DNA of 64,000 nt from an uncultured Clostridia bacterium (GTDB lineage: Bacteria; Bacillota; Clostridia; TANB77; CAG-508). The notes under the pieces were generated by a model, which did no database searches, was not told the DNA's origin, and saw only the letters and a program-made list of their open reading frames with translations. The stretch covers positions 124,001 to 188,000 of the forward strand of contig CAQUUC010000003.1 in the NCBI GenBank assembly GCA_948896235.1, written 5' to 3'. Position 1 is the first letter of the stretch. Each line of letters begins with the position of its first letter. The position numbers and the translations under genes were made by a program. Below, in pieces: positions 27,615 through 38,677 of this stretch.

Positions 27615-29379
27615 TTACTTATCTATATCTAATTTTATATGAACATCTTTAAGTTGTTCTTTAGATACCTTACTTGGTGATCTCATAAGCAAATCTCTTG
27701 CTTTTTTATTCTTAGGAAATGCTATTACTTGTCTTAAATTTTCTTCATTTGCAATAAGCATTACCATTCTATCTAAGCCTGGTGCTGCTCCTGCATGTGG
27801 TGGTGTTCCATATTGAAATGCATTAAATAATGCTCCAAATCTTTCTTCTACATCTTCCCTTTTATATCCTGCTATTTCAAATGCTTTTACCATTAATTCT
27901 GGATCGTGATTTCTTACTGCTCCTGATGCCATCTCATATCCATTACATACAAGGTCATATTGATATGCAAGTATGTCTAATGGATTCATTGTATTTAATG
28001 CTTCCATTCCTCCTTGTGGCATTGAAAATGGATTATGATTAAAGTCTATTTTTTCCTCGTCTTCATTATATTCATACATAGGAAAATCTACAATCAAGCA
28101 AAATCTATATACATCTTTTTCTAATAAATCTAGTCTTTTTCCAAGTTCAATTCTTACTCCTCCTGCTATTTTTTGTGCTATTTCTAATTCGTCTGCTATA
28201 AAGAATAATGCACTATTATTTTTTACTTTTGCAATATCTATTATTTCTTCTTTTTGTGCATCAGAAATAAATTTTGAAATACCACCATTTAACGTATTTT
28301 CGTTATCAAGTTTAGCCCATGCAAGTCCCTTTGCACCTAATTCATTTACTGCAAATTCACTCATACTATCAAAGAATTTTCTTGGGAACTCTTCTTTCAT
28401 TTCTACTGCTATTACTTTCACTGCTTTTCCTTTAAAAGCATTAAAATCTGTATTTTCAAATACTTTTGTTACATCATTTATAATTAATGGATTTCTTAAA
28501 TCTGGTTTATCTATTCCATATTTTTCCATAGCTTCTCTATATGGAATACGTATAAATGGTCCTTTATCAACTTTCCAGTTTGTAAATTTAGAAAATACCT
28601 CTGGAACTACTTCTTCTAATACCTTAAATACATCTTCTTGAGTAGCAAAACTCATTTCAAAATCTAGTTGATAGAACTCGCCAGGTGCACGATCTGCACG
28701 TGGATCTTCATCTCTAAAACATGGTGCTATTTGATAGTATTTATTAAATCCTGATACCATTAATAATTGTTTGAATTGTTGTGGTGCTTGTGGTAAAGCA
28801 TAAAATTCTCCTGGATGTAATCTACTTGGTACTAGAAAATCTCTTGCTCCTTCTGGTGAAGAATTTGCTAAAATTGGTGTTTGAACTTCTGTAAAACCTA
28901 ATTCCTCCATTTTATTTCTTAAGGTTTTCATTATATTTGATCTTAATAATATATTTTTATGAATATGTTCATTTCTTAGTTCTAAAAATCTATATTCCAA
29001 ACGCAAATCTTCTCTTACATTTGATAAGTTATCAGAAGTCGGTTCAAATGGTAATATGTTTTTACATTTTCCAAGTATTTCAATAGAATCTGCTACTATT
29101 TCAATTTCTCCGTGTTTTCATTTTATCGTTCTTACTTGCTCTTTCTACTACCTTTCCTTCTACTTTAATACAAGCTTCTGTTGTTAAGTTTTTACACATA
29201 TTTTCTGTTTTTTCATTATTTTGTATAACAATTTGTGTGATTCCAAATTCATCTCTTAAATCTATAAATGTCATTCCACCTAAATTTCTTATTTTTGAAA
29301 TCCAGCCTGCAAGTTTTACTGACTCGCCTACATCTTTTATATTTAATTCACCACAAGTATTTGTTCTATATTCGTTCAT
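27615..29379 (-). CDS. aspS: Aspartyl-tRNA synthetase, one CGG +1 frameshift
   Basis: About 587 residues joined, usual for bacterial AspRS with the GAD insertion. The anticodon-binding OB domain (YRTNTCGELN, LAGWISKIRNLGGMTFIDLRD) runs to ACA CGG at 29112-29110, codon 90, where the frame would stop three codons on. Skipping C restores the conserved TGEIEIVADS and then LEYRFLELRN, motif 2 CFRDEDPRADRAPGEFYQLD and motif 3 GAAPGLDRMVMLI. The gene is essential and undamaged apart from this one base. Start at 29379 is chosen by family alignment; an ATG at 29391 lies too close to AAAGGA. Confidence 0.93.
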
Positions 29380-29473
29380 ATTAGAATTCATTTCCTTTCT
29401 CAGTCTATATTTTAATATTTTACTATATATAATCCTAAAAATCAAGAAAAGTTTAGAAAGTATGTATAAAATC

Positions 29474-29502
29474 TTGAATTTAAGAAAGATTTTATATATA
29501 AT
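29474..29502 (+). promoter_or_regulatory. Promoter of asnS
   Basis: TTGAAT (29474-29479), 17-base spacer, TATAAT (29497-29502). No T-box sequence is present in the short leader. Confidence 0.75.
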
Positions 29503-29532
29503 ATGTAAAACATTATTTTAGGAGGTTACAAT

Positions 29533-30924
29533 ATGGATAAATTGACAATTAGAAATTTATATAAAGATACTGACAAATATGTAGGTAATAGAGTAACTAT
29601 TGAAGGTTGGGTTAAAACTTTAAGAGATTCTAAAACTTTTGGTTTTATAGAAATTAATGATGGATCATTTTTTAAGAACATACAAATTGTTTTTGATAAT
29701 ACTTTATCTAATTTTGATGATATATGTAAATTAAGTATTAGTTCTTCAATAAAAGTAACTGGTAACTTAGTAAAAACAGAAAATGCAAAGCAAGCTTTTG
29801 AAATAAAAGCAGAAAATGTAGAAGTATACAATATATCAGATGCTGATTATCCTCTTCAAAAGAAAAGACATTCTTTTGAATATTTACGTACAATTGCGCA
29901 TCTTCGTCCACGTACAAATACTTTTAATGCAGTATTTAGAGTACGTTCAGTAGCTAGCTATGCTATACACAAATTTTTTCAAGAAAGAAACTTTGTATAT
30001 GTACATTCACCAATAATAACTTCAAGTGATGCAGAAGGTGCTGGTGAAATGTTCAGTGTTTCTAACTTTGATTTTAACAACATTCCAAAAACAGAAGATG
30101 GAAATGTAGATTATTCAAAAGACTTCTTTGCAAGGCCTGCTCATTTAACAGTAAGTGGTCAGTTAGATGTTGAAAATTACGCATTTGCTTTTAGAAATGT
30201 ATATACATTTGGTCCAACCTTTAGAGCAGAAAACTCAAATACAGTAAAACATGCTGCAGAATTTTGGATGATTGAACCAGAAATTTGTTTTGCAGATCTA
30301 AAAGATGATATGGATTTAGCAGAAGATATGCTTAAATTCGTTATTTCATATGTTTTAGAAACTTGTCCTGAAGAAATGGAATTTTTTAATAATTTTGTTG
30401 ATAAAACTTTACTTGAAAGATTGAACAATGTTGTAAATTCTGATTTTGGAAGAATTAGTTATACAGATGCTATAAAAGAATTAGAAAAATGTAATGATAA
30501 ATTTGAATTTCCTGTGTCTTGGGGATGTGACCTTCAAACAGAGCATGAAAGATATTTAAGTGAAGTTATATTTAAAAAACCTGTATTTGTAACAGATTAT
30601 CCAATGGATATTAAAGCATTCTATATGAAACAAAATCCAGATGGAAAAACTGTTGCAGCTGCTGACCTTCTTGCTCCTGGAATTGGAGAAATAATTGGTG
30701 GAAGCCAAAGAGAAGAAAACTTAGAAAAGCTTGAAAGAAGAATGGATGAACTAGGATTAGATAAAAAAGATTACTGGTGGTATTTAGACCTTAGAAGATT
30801 TGGAAGTGTAGATCATGCAGGATTTGGTCTTGGTTTTGAAAGATTAATAATGTATATTACAGGAATGCAAAATATACGTGATGTTATACCATTCCCAAGA
30901 ACTCCAAAAAATTGTGAATTTTAA
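29533..30924 (+). CDS. asnS: Asparaginyl-tRNA synthetase
   Basis: 463 residues. N-terminal OB fold ([21 protein letters not shown]), class II motif 1 around [16 protein letters not shown], motif 2 [15 protein letters not shown] and motif 3 [15 protein letters not shown]. Attaches Asn to tRNA-Asn. TAGGAGG precedes the ATG. It is divergent from aspS, and the pair may share control of the intergenic region. No in-frame CGG. Confidence 0.96.
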   Translation: MDKLTIRNLYKDTDKYVGNRVTIEGWVKTLRDSKTFGFIEINDGSFFKNIQIVFDNTLSNFDDICKLSISSSIKVTGNLVKTENAKQAFEIKAENVEVYNISDADYPLQKKRHSFEYLRTIAHLRPRTNTFNAVFRVRSVASYAIHKFFQERNFVYVHSPIITSSDAEGAGEMFSVSNFDFNNIPKTEDGNVDYSKDFFARPAHLTVSGQLDVENYAFAFRNVYTFGPTFRAENSNTVKHAAEFWMIEPEICFADLKDDMDLAEDMLKFVISYVLETCPEEMEFFNNFVDKTLLERLNNVVNSDFGRISYTDAIKELEKCNDKFEFPVSWGCDLQTEHERYLSEVIFKKPVFVTDYPMDIKAFYMKQNPDGKTVAAADLLAPGIGEIIGGSQREENLEKLERRMDELGLDKKDYWWYLDLRRFGSVDHAGFGLGFERLIMYITGMQNIRDVIPFPRTPKNCEF

Positions 30925-30928
30925 AACT

Positions 30929-30965
30929 AAAGCCAGCCCAGAGTTTTACCTCTAGACTGGCTTTT
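30929..30965 (+). terminator. Terminator after asnS
   Basis: AAAGCCAG (30929-30936) pairs with CTGGCTTT (30957-30964), with T-rich sequence following. Confidence 0.8.
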
Positions 30966-30984
30966 CCATTTGTTAATATTCATT

Positions 30985-31209
30985 TTAGGACTCCTCTATA
31001 TATGTGGCTATGAACAAAATTATAGCACCCACTATCAGTCCTGCTACTTCTCCAAAAATGGATTGCATAGTTGGATCAGTAATATAGCCGATTATCCCCC
31101 CTATTACTAATCCTATCCAAAGCACCCAGCTCCACCATTTTTTGAAGTTGAAATATACATCCTTTAATTCCTTCAGTGCTTTTTTTCTTGCCCGTTTATT
31201 CTTGAACAT
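30985..31209 (-). CDS. Small two-helix membrane protein with an in-frame CGG
   Basis: 74 residues. A very basic start (MFKNKRARKKALKELKD) precedes two membrane helices (WWSWVLWIGLVIGGIIGYI and GEVAGLIVGAIILFIATYI). Codon 6 is CGG (31194-31192) after AAA and must be read as Arg to keep the frame; skipping the C would stop translation within a few codons. The codon choice (CTG, AAG, TGG-rich) is richer in G+C than the neighbours, suggesting recent arrival. Not recognised; AGGAAGGAAA precedes the ATG. Confidence 0.65.
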   Translation of the reverse strand: MFKNKRARKKALKELKDVYFNFKKWWSWVLWIGLVIGGIIGYITDPTMQSIFGEVAGLIVGAIILFIATYIEES

Positions 31210-31303
31210 TTTCCTTCCTTTCTCTCTATAACAGAGTATAAGAACAATTTTTATCTAGCTACTTAATTATAATTATAGCACTTTTTACTCACATTTTCAA
31301 CTT

Positions 31304-31332
31304 TTGCATTTTACATTAATTTATGTTATAAT
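31304..31332 (+). promoter_or_regulatory. Promoter of small ORF
   Basis: TTGCAT (31304-31309), 17-base spacer, TATAAT (31327-31332), the same -35 variant as at 18384. Confidence 0.8.
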
Positions 31333-31364
31333 TAAAATAATAAAATATATAGGAGGCTTTATAT

Positions 31365-31499
31365 ATGCTTAGCAAGAAAAAATCTACTACTTCAACTCTT
31401 TCCCCTATGGGACGGCATTGGTATCCTTTAACTGGGCCGAAGGTTCCTACTTATATTAATTCTATCATTGACAAAAAGCCCATTAAGCAGTACCGATAA
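31365..31499 (+). CDS. Small ORF with in-frame CGG
   Basis: AGGAGG 8 bases before ATG. Read conventionally it is 44 residues (MLSKKKSTTSTLSPMGRHWY onward), basic, with no membrane helix. Codon 17 is CGG (31413-31415) after GGA. If the C were skipped the product would be 22 residues ending SPMGGIGIL. The unit has a strong promoter and a perfect terminator (31531-31564), so it is expressed as a single gene or small RNA. No family recognised. The G+C-richer codons (GGG CCG AAG, CCC) differ from the surroundings. Confidence 0.5.
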   Translation: MLSKKKSTTSTLSPMGRHWYPLTGPKVPTYINSIIDKKPIKQYR

Positions 31500-31530
31500 G
31501 CTTCGCAAAAAACTTGATTTGGTTTTATTA

Positions 31531-31564
31531 TAACCGGCAGAAAGATACATCTTTCTGCCGGTTA
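31531..31564. terminator. Terminator shared by small ORF and proS
   Basis: 16-bp perfect stem (31531-31546 with 31549-31564) with GC-rich CCGGCAG core. The U-tracts are weak on both sides, but the stem is very stable. Confidence 0.7.
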
Positions 31565-31581
31565 TGGTTATTAATTATTAT

Positions 31582-32863
31582 TTAAATTTTTACTCGTCCT
31601 ATTAATTCTTCCGCCTTAATTACTTCCTTTTTACCTGTTTTAATATCTTCAAATTCTACATATCCATTTTCTACTTTATCTCCAAGTACAGCCATAAATG
31701 GTGTTCCAAGTACTTTACAGTCTTTCATTTTTGCTCCCATCGTTATGTTTTGTCTGTCGTCTATTATTACATTAATTCCTTGTTTAATTAATTTATTATA
31801 AAGTTCTTCTGCCTCTTTTAATTTTTCTTCATTTTCTACTTTAGGAATAATTTGTAATTTATATGGTGCTACTTCTTTTGGAAGTACAATTCCTTTAACT
31901 TCATTTTCATATTTTATTACTGATGCTTCATATATTGCTGCAACAGTTCTACTAACTCCTATTCCATAACATCCCATATAATAAGGCATTGATGCTCCAT
32001 CTTTATTAATATATGAACCATTCATCATACTAGAATATCTTGTTCCTAATTGGAATATATGTCCAAGTTCTATTGTTCTTCTTTCTTGTAATTTTGAAAT
32101 ATCTGTTATCCCATATTCATCTTTTAAGTATTCTTTATAATCTTCTCTTTCTAATATTTCTGTATTTAATCCGATGCCTGTTTCCTCGTCATATAAAATA
32201 GTATCTTCTCCAATATTAGATAGCATCATAAATTCTTCACTTTTCTTACCACCCATTGCTCCATTATCTGCGACTACTGGGATAACTTTTAAACCTAATT
32301 TCTCAAATATTTCCATATATGCTTTTCTTATATTATCATATGCTTTAATTAAGCCATCTTCGTCTTCATCAAAGCTATATGCATCCATCATTGTAAATGA
32401 TTTTCCTCTTAATAAATATCCTCTTGTTCTAATTTCGTTCCTATATTTTTCTCCAATTTGATAATATGTTACTGGCATATGTTTGTATGATTTTAACTTT
32501 TCTCTTGCAAATTCTACCACTGCTTCTTCTCCTGTTGGTGCTAAACAAAAGTCTCCTTTATCTGATGTAACTGTAAGCATTGTTCCTTCATCAACGTATT
32601 TATCCCATCTACCTGAATTTTTCCAAATTATATCTGGTTGCAAAGTTGGAAGCGAAACTTCAATACAACCGTATTTATTTAAAACTTCTTGTATGATACT
32701 TTCTACTTTTCTTTTTATTAATAATGGTATATTTCCATATGCATATATACCTGTTCCATATTGTACTAATTGTCCTGATTGTAAAAGCAAGTCTTGTGCA
32801 GGATACATTTCGTCTAATTTATTTATCCTCATTGTTCCAATACCTGATCCGTGATAATCTCAT
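31582..32863 (-). CDS. proS: Prolyl-tRNA synthetase (no INS domain), one CGG +1 frameshift
   Basis: About 426 residues joined, the short form without the editing insertion between motifs 2 and 3. ATG 32863 follows GAGGAAATAAAA. Codon 5 is CGG (32851-32849) after TCA; skipping C gives MRLSGSGIGTMRINKLDE, which aligns in length with the conserved MRxSxxxxxTLRE start of bacterial ProRS. Motif 2 (YRNEIRTRGYLLRGKSFTMMD), the Pro-binding TGEEA and motif 3 (MGCYGIGVSRTVAAI) are present. An ATG at 32832 would give a protein lacking this conserved N-terminus. Confidence 0.85.
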
Positions 32864-32932
32864 TTTTATTTCCTCTTTTCTATAAAATTTCTTTTAGTAG
32901 AATTAATACTTCTTCTACTCTTCATTTTTAAC

Positions 32933-33595
32933 TTAATTTTCCCTTTCGGGTTCTTTAGCCTCTATATCTTTTTCATTATTATCTTCATTTTCTTCTATAT
33001 ATATCTGTTCATTATTTGTTTCTTCTTTTTTAGTATTCTCTTCTATCAAATCCTCTATTACTATTTGCTGATTTTCATCCATTCTATATCTTGGAAGGTC
33101 TGGTAATTCGTCTAGTCCAGAGTATCCAAACATTTTTAAGAAATTTTCAGTTGTTCTATAGGTAGTAGGTCTTCCTGGAGCATCTAATTTTCCAGCTTCT
33201 TCTATTAAATTATACTCTAATAGTTTATAAATAGTAGCATCTGAATTAACTCCTCTAATAGCTTCTATCTCCGCTCTTGTAATCCCTGAATTATATGCAA
33301 TTATTGCAAGAGATTCTAGTGCTGCATTTGATAGATTAGGTTTATTACGTTTATCAAATATAGGATAAATATACTCATAATATTCTTTTTTAGTACACAT
33401 TTGATATCCATCATTGATTTTTATAATCTCTATTCCCCTATTTTGATCTTCAAATTCTTGTCTCATACTTTCTATTATTGTTATAACATCATCTCTACCT
33501 ATTTCTAATGCTGAAACAAATTCATTTATCTTTATAACTCTTCCTGATGCAAATAAAATCGCTTCTATTATTCCTTTTACTTTTTCTATCTCCAT
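32933..33595 (-). CDS. scpB: Segregation and condensation protein B
   Basis: 220 residues. Two winged-helix domains: IIEAILFASGRVIKINEFV at the start and LSNAALESLAIIAYNSGITRAEIE, followed by the signature GRPTTYRTTENFLKMFG. ScpB is part of the SMC-ScpA-ScpB condensin. The C-terminal 50 residues are an acidic, Asn/Glu-rich tail. scpA is not adjacent in this window. Confidence 0.93.
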   Translation of the reverse strand: MEIEKVKGIIEAILFASGRVIKINEFVSALEIGRDDVITIIESMRQEFEDQNRGIEIIKINDGYQMCTKKEYYEYIYPIFDKRNKPNLSNAALESLAIIAYNSGITRAEIEAIRGVNSDATIYKLLEYNLIEEAGKLDAPGRPTTYRTTENFLKMFGYSGLDELPDLPRYRMDENQQIVIEDLIEENTKKEETNNEQIYIEENEDNNEKDIEAKEPEREN

Positions 33596-33664
33596 ATAAT
33601 ACCTTCTCTTTTTTAATCTTCATATATTATTGCACGAAATGTTTACAGTGTCAAGAAATAGTTG

Positions 33665-33693
33665 TTGCACTTTTTATTTTTGTATGATAGTAT
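33665..33693 (+). promoter_or_regulatory. Promoter of small gene 33724
   Basis: TTGCAC (33665-33670), 17-base spacer, TAGTAT (33688-33693). Confidence 0.65.
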
Positions 33694-33723
33694 ATAAATA
33701 TATGAAAAGAGAGGGTGAATAAT

Positions 33724-33876
33724 ATGGATGATGCACCAAAACCAATACAAGTTGTTAATGGAAATGGAAAAGATTTAGATATTTCTCCTGTGTATAAACA
33801 TTTATCTATACAAAAACCAAAAACTAAAGATGAAAGAAAAAAAGAAATTATTATACCTAAAGAAAAAAAGAAATAA
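33724..33876 (+). CDS. Small charged protein
   Basis: 50 residues (MDDAPKPIQVVNGNGKDLD at the start, ending KEIIIPKEKKK). Supported by its own promoter, a ribosome site (GAGAGGGTG) and a terminator that begins at the stop codon. Acidic N-terminus, Lys-rich C-terminus, no hydrophobic segment. Codon use matches the host. Function unknown; possibly a nucleic acid- or ribosome-associated small protein, which is inference from charge only. Confidence 0.65.
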   Translation: MDDAPKPIQVVNGNGKDLDISPVYKHLSIQKPKTKDERKKEIIIPKEKKK

Positions 33877-33907
33877 GGGCTACATTAAGTTATGCCCTTA
33901 TTTTTGT
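33872..33907 (+). terminator. Terminator of small gene 33724
   Basis: AATAAGGGC (33872-33880) pairs with GCCCTTATT (33894-33902), then TTTTG. Confidence 0.85.
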
Positions 33908-33910
33908 ATA

Positions 33911-33940
33911 AAAAAGAAGATGGTTTATACCATCTTCTTT
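33911..33940 (-). terminator. Terminator after the HU gene
   Basis: 11-bp stem AAAGAAGATGG/CCATCTTCTTT with a run of T on the minus strand. Confidence 0.8.
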
Positions 33941-33975
33941 AATATGAATTCATATTTTATATTCATTCACAAATC

Positions 33976-34254
33976 TTATTTTTTATTAACTAAATCTTTT
34001 AAAGCTTTTCCTGCTTTGAAAACTGGAGCTTTAGATGCTGGTATTTTGATTTCTTCTTTAGTTTGTGGGTTTCTTCCTTTTCTAGCTGCTCTTTTTCTTA
34101 CTTCAAAAGAACCAAATCCAACTAATTGTACTTTGTCTCCTTTTACTAATGATTCTGTTACAACGTCAACAAAAGCATTAACTGTTGCTTCAGCACTTTT
34201 TTTTGTGTCTCCTGTTTTAGCAGCTATAGCTGCGATTAAATCTGATTTGTTCAT
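33976..34254 (-). CDS. hup: Nucleoid protein HU
   Basis: 92 residues. [36 protein letters not shown] and the beta-arm tip [19 protein letters not shown] with the intercalating Pro are classical HU. Binds and bends DNA as a dimer. TTAGGAGG precedes the ATG. Codon choice is G+C-richer and more biased, as expected for a highly expressed gene, and it contains no CGG. Confidence 0.97.
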   Translation of the reverse strand: MNKSDLIAAIAAKTGDTKKSAEATVNAFVDVVTESLVKGDKVQLVGFGSFEVRKRAARKGRNPQTKEEIKIPASKAPVFKAGKALKDLVNKK

Positions 34255-34416
34255 TAAAATTACCTCCTAAAAGTTTTGTTTTTATGTAGCTTTTTTCATC
34301 TACAATATATTTATTCGCCAAAATTATTTAAAATCCCTCTTTTTTTTATTTATTTTTTCTTTTAATCCCTAGATGTTCTAAGCTAAAGTGGTTTTTTGGC
34401 AAAAAGTTAAGTTTTT

Positions 34417-36056
34417 TTATATGGTTTTTTCTTCCTTATAAATTCCAATTTTTTCAAGTAATTTGTATATCTTTTGTCCGTAAGGAATCATGTGTATTTC
34501 CTCTTTTGTAAATATTTTTAATGTTACAATTGCTAGTATATAAACTATTACAGCACTTACTATTGCTAATATTGTGGCAACTTTTCCTGAAAATATACCA
34601 CTAATTCCTAAATATATTGAATAAGAACATACTGACATAATTATTGTAGCTAAAATAGGTTTAAATATATATTTCGAAAATCTGAATTTTATATCCATAT
34701 TTTTCTTTAAAACTATAAATCCTATAACACATGCAATTAAATTGCAAAAGATAGTTCCAATTGCTGCACCATTTACTCCTATAGCTGGTATTTTTATTAA
34801 TACTATATTAAGTACTAATTTAACAACAACTCCGTACACTAAATGCAATTGCAGGCACCATTACTTTTCCTAAACCTTGAAGTGCTCCATTTATAGTTTG
34901 TGCAAGTACTGTAAATATTATTGCAATTGAACTAATTTGTAACAATGTTGCTCCTGCTGCTTGTGCTGGAAATAATAATTTTAATATTTGCTCTGCAAAT
35001 ACAAACATTCCTGCAGTACATGGAAGTCCTATTAATATAGTAACTAAAACTGAAAAACCAACTCTTTTATTTGCAGTACTCATATCATTTTTCGCTCTTG
35101 CAAATGAAATTGCAGGAACTAGTGCTGTTGCAAATGCTATGTTAAATGATAATGGAAGTGATGTTAATGTGTCTACTTTTCCACTTAAAATTCCATACTG
35201 TATTTTTGCTTCAGCCTCACTCATAAAATTACTTAATCCTCTTACTACTGTTGTAGAATCAATATTTTTATTTATTGAAGATAATATTGCACTTAATGAA
35301 ATTGGTGCTGCAACATATAATATTTTTTTTACAACACTAAATATACTCTCTTTTTTGGTTATAACATTTGGAGCATTTACATTTAGTGTTCTATTATTTT
35401 TATAAAAAATAAATAAGTATATAAAACTTCCGTATTGTAGCAACTGTTGTTGCAAGATTTGCTCCAGCAGCCATTATAGTAGTATTGATTCCAGTAGCAA
35501 TTACTACTAATTCAACTAGCAATATTGTAAATACTGTTTTAAATATTTGTTCTAAGGTTTGTGAATTTGCTGTTACTTTTAATGTTCCATTACCATTAAA
35601 ATACCCTCTAATAACACAAATTAATGCTACAAAAAATATTGATGGTGATAATGCAACAAGTGTCATTTCTGCTTCTGGTATTTTTAGAATTACATTTGAA
35701 ATATAATGTGCTCCTAAAAATAATATCATTGTTCCTACAAAGCCTAAAATTCCAAAAATAAAAAATGCAATTTTAAAAATCCTATTAGCTCCTTTGTTAT
35801 CTCCTAGTGCTATTCTTTCTGATACAAGTTTAGATATAGCATTTGGTACACCTACAGAAGAAAGAGTTAATAATAGAGAATAAATATAAAATCCAGAACT
35901 ATATATAGCATTACCTTCATCTCCAAAACCTTCTCTATTAGTTAAATACATTTTATATACTAAACCTAATAGTTTAATTAGCACTTGAGAAAACATCATA
36001 GCAAAAACACCTTGCATAAAGCTTTCTTTTTTATATGTTCTTTTTTCTTTTGCCAT
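34417..36056 (-). CDS. SpoVB/MATE-type flippase, two CGG +1 frameshifts
   Basis: About 546 residues joined with 12-14 membrane helices, of the SpoVB/MurJ-like polysaccharide exporter group (MOP superfamily). MFSQVLIKLLGLVYKMYLTN, LSSVGVPNAISKLVSER and GYFNGNGTLKVTANSQTLEQ fit the SpoVB subgroup that flips lipid-linked glycans, here plausibly for the spore cortex. The frame is broken at ATA CGG (35432-35430) and GTA CGG (34834-34832). Skipping C gives TTVATIGSFIYLFIFYKN and AIAFSVGVVVKLVLN, both inside membrane helices of normal length. Confidence 0.88.
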
Positions 36057-36258
36057 ATTTCTTTCCTTTCAATACTATCTTTTTATTTTTTAATTATATT
36101 AATAATAGCTACAACATTCAAGTAATTTTTATGATTTTTTATAATTATATTATAATATGTAGCTTTTAGAAGGTTTTTTAACACTTTTTCTTCAAATACT
36201 CTTGTTTTTTTTACAATTTTGTAGGATAATATATATTGTAGGATTTTATGAGAAAGCG

Positions 36259-38574
36259 GTGAAAAACGTGTTAAAGAAAATAGATAAATTTTTAAAATGG
36301 TTAGGAACAGATAGAAACACCTTCGTTACATTCATTTTAACTCTAGCTACTGTTTATGTAATGGTAGATAGAATTGCAGAAATGCTTATATTGTTCTTTA
36401 CTGGTATAGGCGTTTCATATTGGGGACCAATTACATATACTTTTGCACTTGCATGTCCTGTTTTTGCATTTTTATTTTCAGGATCATCAAGTTTTGCAAA
36501 ATCATATAAATTGAAATTAACATTTTTATATGTATATTGTATTGCATTATATGTAGTTGGAATTTCTATGGCTGTACAGTGGATTAATGGTGCATTATGG
36601 ATGTTACTAATTTCTGTTCCAAACTACACAGGCATAGTTACTGAATTTTCACATCTAATTAGGCCTGCATTTCAAGCATTAGCAATATATTTACCACTTA
36701 TTACTTTTTATCCTTTATTTAAATGGTTATTTACATTTGTTAATGAATCAAAGGATATGAGAGATGGTATCAACGATTATGCTGGAATTGATTTATCAGA
36801 TAAAAGTGCTGGTATGGGTCCATATACTTGTGAAAATATTCTTTGTAGAGATAAAATCAAAGGACATATTGCCAAAATTGCAGAAACAAGGAGGTTTTCT
36901 CCTACTTTAATTGTAGGTATCTCTGGAACAGGTAAAACAGCAATGGTATTTGAACCAATGATTGCAAGAGACATTGAAAAGAAATATTTCTTTAAAGAAG
37001 TATCAAAAGAAATGGGATTTACAGCATTAAAAACTGGAATAGCACATTTAAATCGTCCTTATAATAACGATTATTTAAATGAAAATTTTACTTTAGATAT
37101 GTTAACACCAACTGAAGGAAAAGAAAAATTATATAAAGCTTATATGAAAAAAATGATTTATAGTGAAAGTTCAAAAGGAATCATTTATAGAACTTTAGGA
37201 ATTACTCACATATCACCAGATATAGAATCAACAAATCATATGATAGAAGTAGCAGAGAATTTTGGAATACATTATAATCTAATCGATCCTAATGATTCTC
37301 GTTCAATTGGATTAAATCCATTTACATATGAACCAGCATATGCAGCTGTTGCTATTTCAACTATATTAAAAGGAATGTATAAACAAAACCAAGTTGGTGA
37401 AGAAGAATCTTTTATGATTAATTCTTCAATACAAGCTGTTGAGAATCTATCTATATTATTAAAAGTAATGTACCCAATACTTCATAATGGAGATTTACCA
37501 AATCTTGAAGATATGCTTAAAATGTTAAATGATTTTGATTTAGTTGAAGATATGTGTAAAAAAATGGAACAAATTCCAGAGCTTGCAGAAGAATATTCTT
37601 TACAAATAGGATATTTTAAAAAGCATTTTTATAAAGAAAATAATAGATCAGATACTGAACGTTTTGTATATTCTGCTATTACACAACTTGATAATCTATT
37701 ACGTATTGGTAGTGTAAGAAGTATATTGTGTAATAGAGTAAACAATATAGATTTTGATAAAATGCTTAGTAATGGAGAGGTAACCTTTGTATGTACAAGA
37801 AGAGGTGATTTAGGAGGTGCTCATCTTTCATTTGGATTATTCTTTATTTTACTTATGCAATTTGCTGTACTAAGACGTCCTGGAAATGAAAATTCGAGAA
37901 TACCTAACTTCTTATATGTAGATGATTTCCCAGATTATATAAGTTCTGCAACAGAACCATTATTTACTATATATAGAAAATACCATGTAGGAACTATTAT
38001 TTCTACACAGAACCTTACTTCTCTTGGTTCTCGTGCAACCAAATATCGTGATCTTATAATGTCAAATGCTACATCTAAGTTGGTTTTTGGTGGTGTCACT
38101 CGTGAGGAAAGTGAAATATGGCAAAAAGAATTTGGAGACCATAGAGAGTGGAAATTACAATGGGCATATAATACTGATAAAATCGCTTACGATTCTAAAA
38201 TTAGTAGTCCTAAATGGGATTGGAAAGAAAACATTGCATCTGGAAAATTACAAGCATTAAAATTTAAAGATTGTGCTTATATAATTAAAGATTTGAAAGG
38301 TAGAAATAACTATGGTGATGGTAAAGTTGACTTTTTAGAAGCAAAATACAAAGAACCACATTCTACAAAGAAATATGATTTCTCTAAATTTACAAATGGT
38401 ATTGCAGAGGAACAATCTGCTGTAAGTAAAAAGAAAAAAATAGATTTAACAAAAATAGATTATTCAACTGATGCACAAGGAGATATAGACCCAATAAAAC
38501 TAGATAATTCAGATTCAAAATTTTTGTTTAATAATGAAGATGCAATTGTATTTGATTTCAAAAAAGGAAATTAA
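36259..38574 (+). CDS. Orphan VirD4/TraG-family ATPase
   Basis: About 771 residues. Four N-terminal hydrophobic helices (TFVTFILTLATVYVM to FQALAIYLPLITFYPLF), Walker A GISGTGKTAM, a long ATPase domain, Walker B FLYVDDFPDY and ISTQNLTSLGSRA (sensor), resembling type IV coupling proteins. GTG at 36259 is a guess; an upstream TTG is possible. No relaxase, VirB4 or other transfer gene is nearby, so conjugation is not established. The Replic_Relax-like gene lies convergent downstream. It may be a genomic remnant of an element or a cellular DNA pump. Confidence 0.75.
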   Translation: MKNVLKKIDKFLKWLGTDRNTFVTFILTLATVYVMVDRIAEMLILFFTGIGVSYWGPITYTFALACPVFAFLFSGSSSFAKSYKLKLTFLYVYCIALYVVGISMAVQWINGALWMLLISVPNYTGIVTEFSHLIRPAFQALAIYLPLITFYPLFKWLFTFVNESKDMRDGINDYAGIDLSDKSAGMGPYTCENILCRDKIKGHIAKIAETRRFSPTLIVGISGTGKTAMVFEPMIARDIEKKYFFKEVSKEMGFTALKTGIAHLNRPYNNDYLNENFTLDMLTPTEGKEKLYKAYMKKMIYSESSKGIIYRTLGITHISPDIESTNHMIEVAENFGIHYNLIDPNDSRSIGLNPFTYEPAYAAVAISTILKGMYKQNQVGEEESFMINSSIQAVENLSILLKVMYPILHNGDLPNLEDMLKMLNDFDLVEDMCKKMEQIPELAEEYSLQIGYFKKHFYKENNRSDTERFVYSAITQLDNLLRIGSVRSILCNRVNNIDFDKMLSNGEVTFVCTRRGDLGGAHLSFGLFFILLMQFAVLRRPGNENSRIPNFLYVDDFPDYISSATEPLFTIYRKYHVGTIISTQNLTSLGSRATKYRDLIMSNATSKLVFGGVTREESEIWQKEFGDHREWKLQWAYNTDKIAYDSKISSPKWDWKENIASGKLQALKFKDCAYIIKDLKGRNNYGDGKVDFLEAKYKEPHSTKKYDFSKFTNGIAEEQSAVSKKKKIDLTKIDYSTDAQGDIDPIKLDNSDSKFLFNNEDAIVFDFKKGN

Positions 38575-38584
38575 AATTAAACAA

Positions 38585-38618
38585 AAACCACACTAGCTTA
38601 TATAGTATAGTGTGGTTT
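38585..38618 (+). terminator. Terminator after VirD4-like gene
   Basis: AAACCACACTA (38585-38595) pairs with TAGTGTGGTTT (38608-38618). Confidence 0.8.
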
Positions 38619-38677
38619 ATTATAATTTGATTTTTATTATTTGTTCTTGTCTTATTTTAGTATTAGACTGTATAAAG

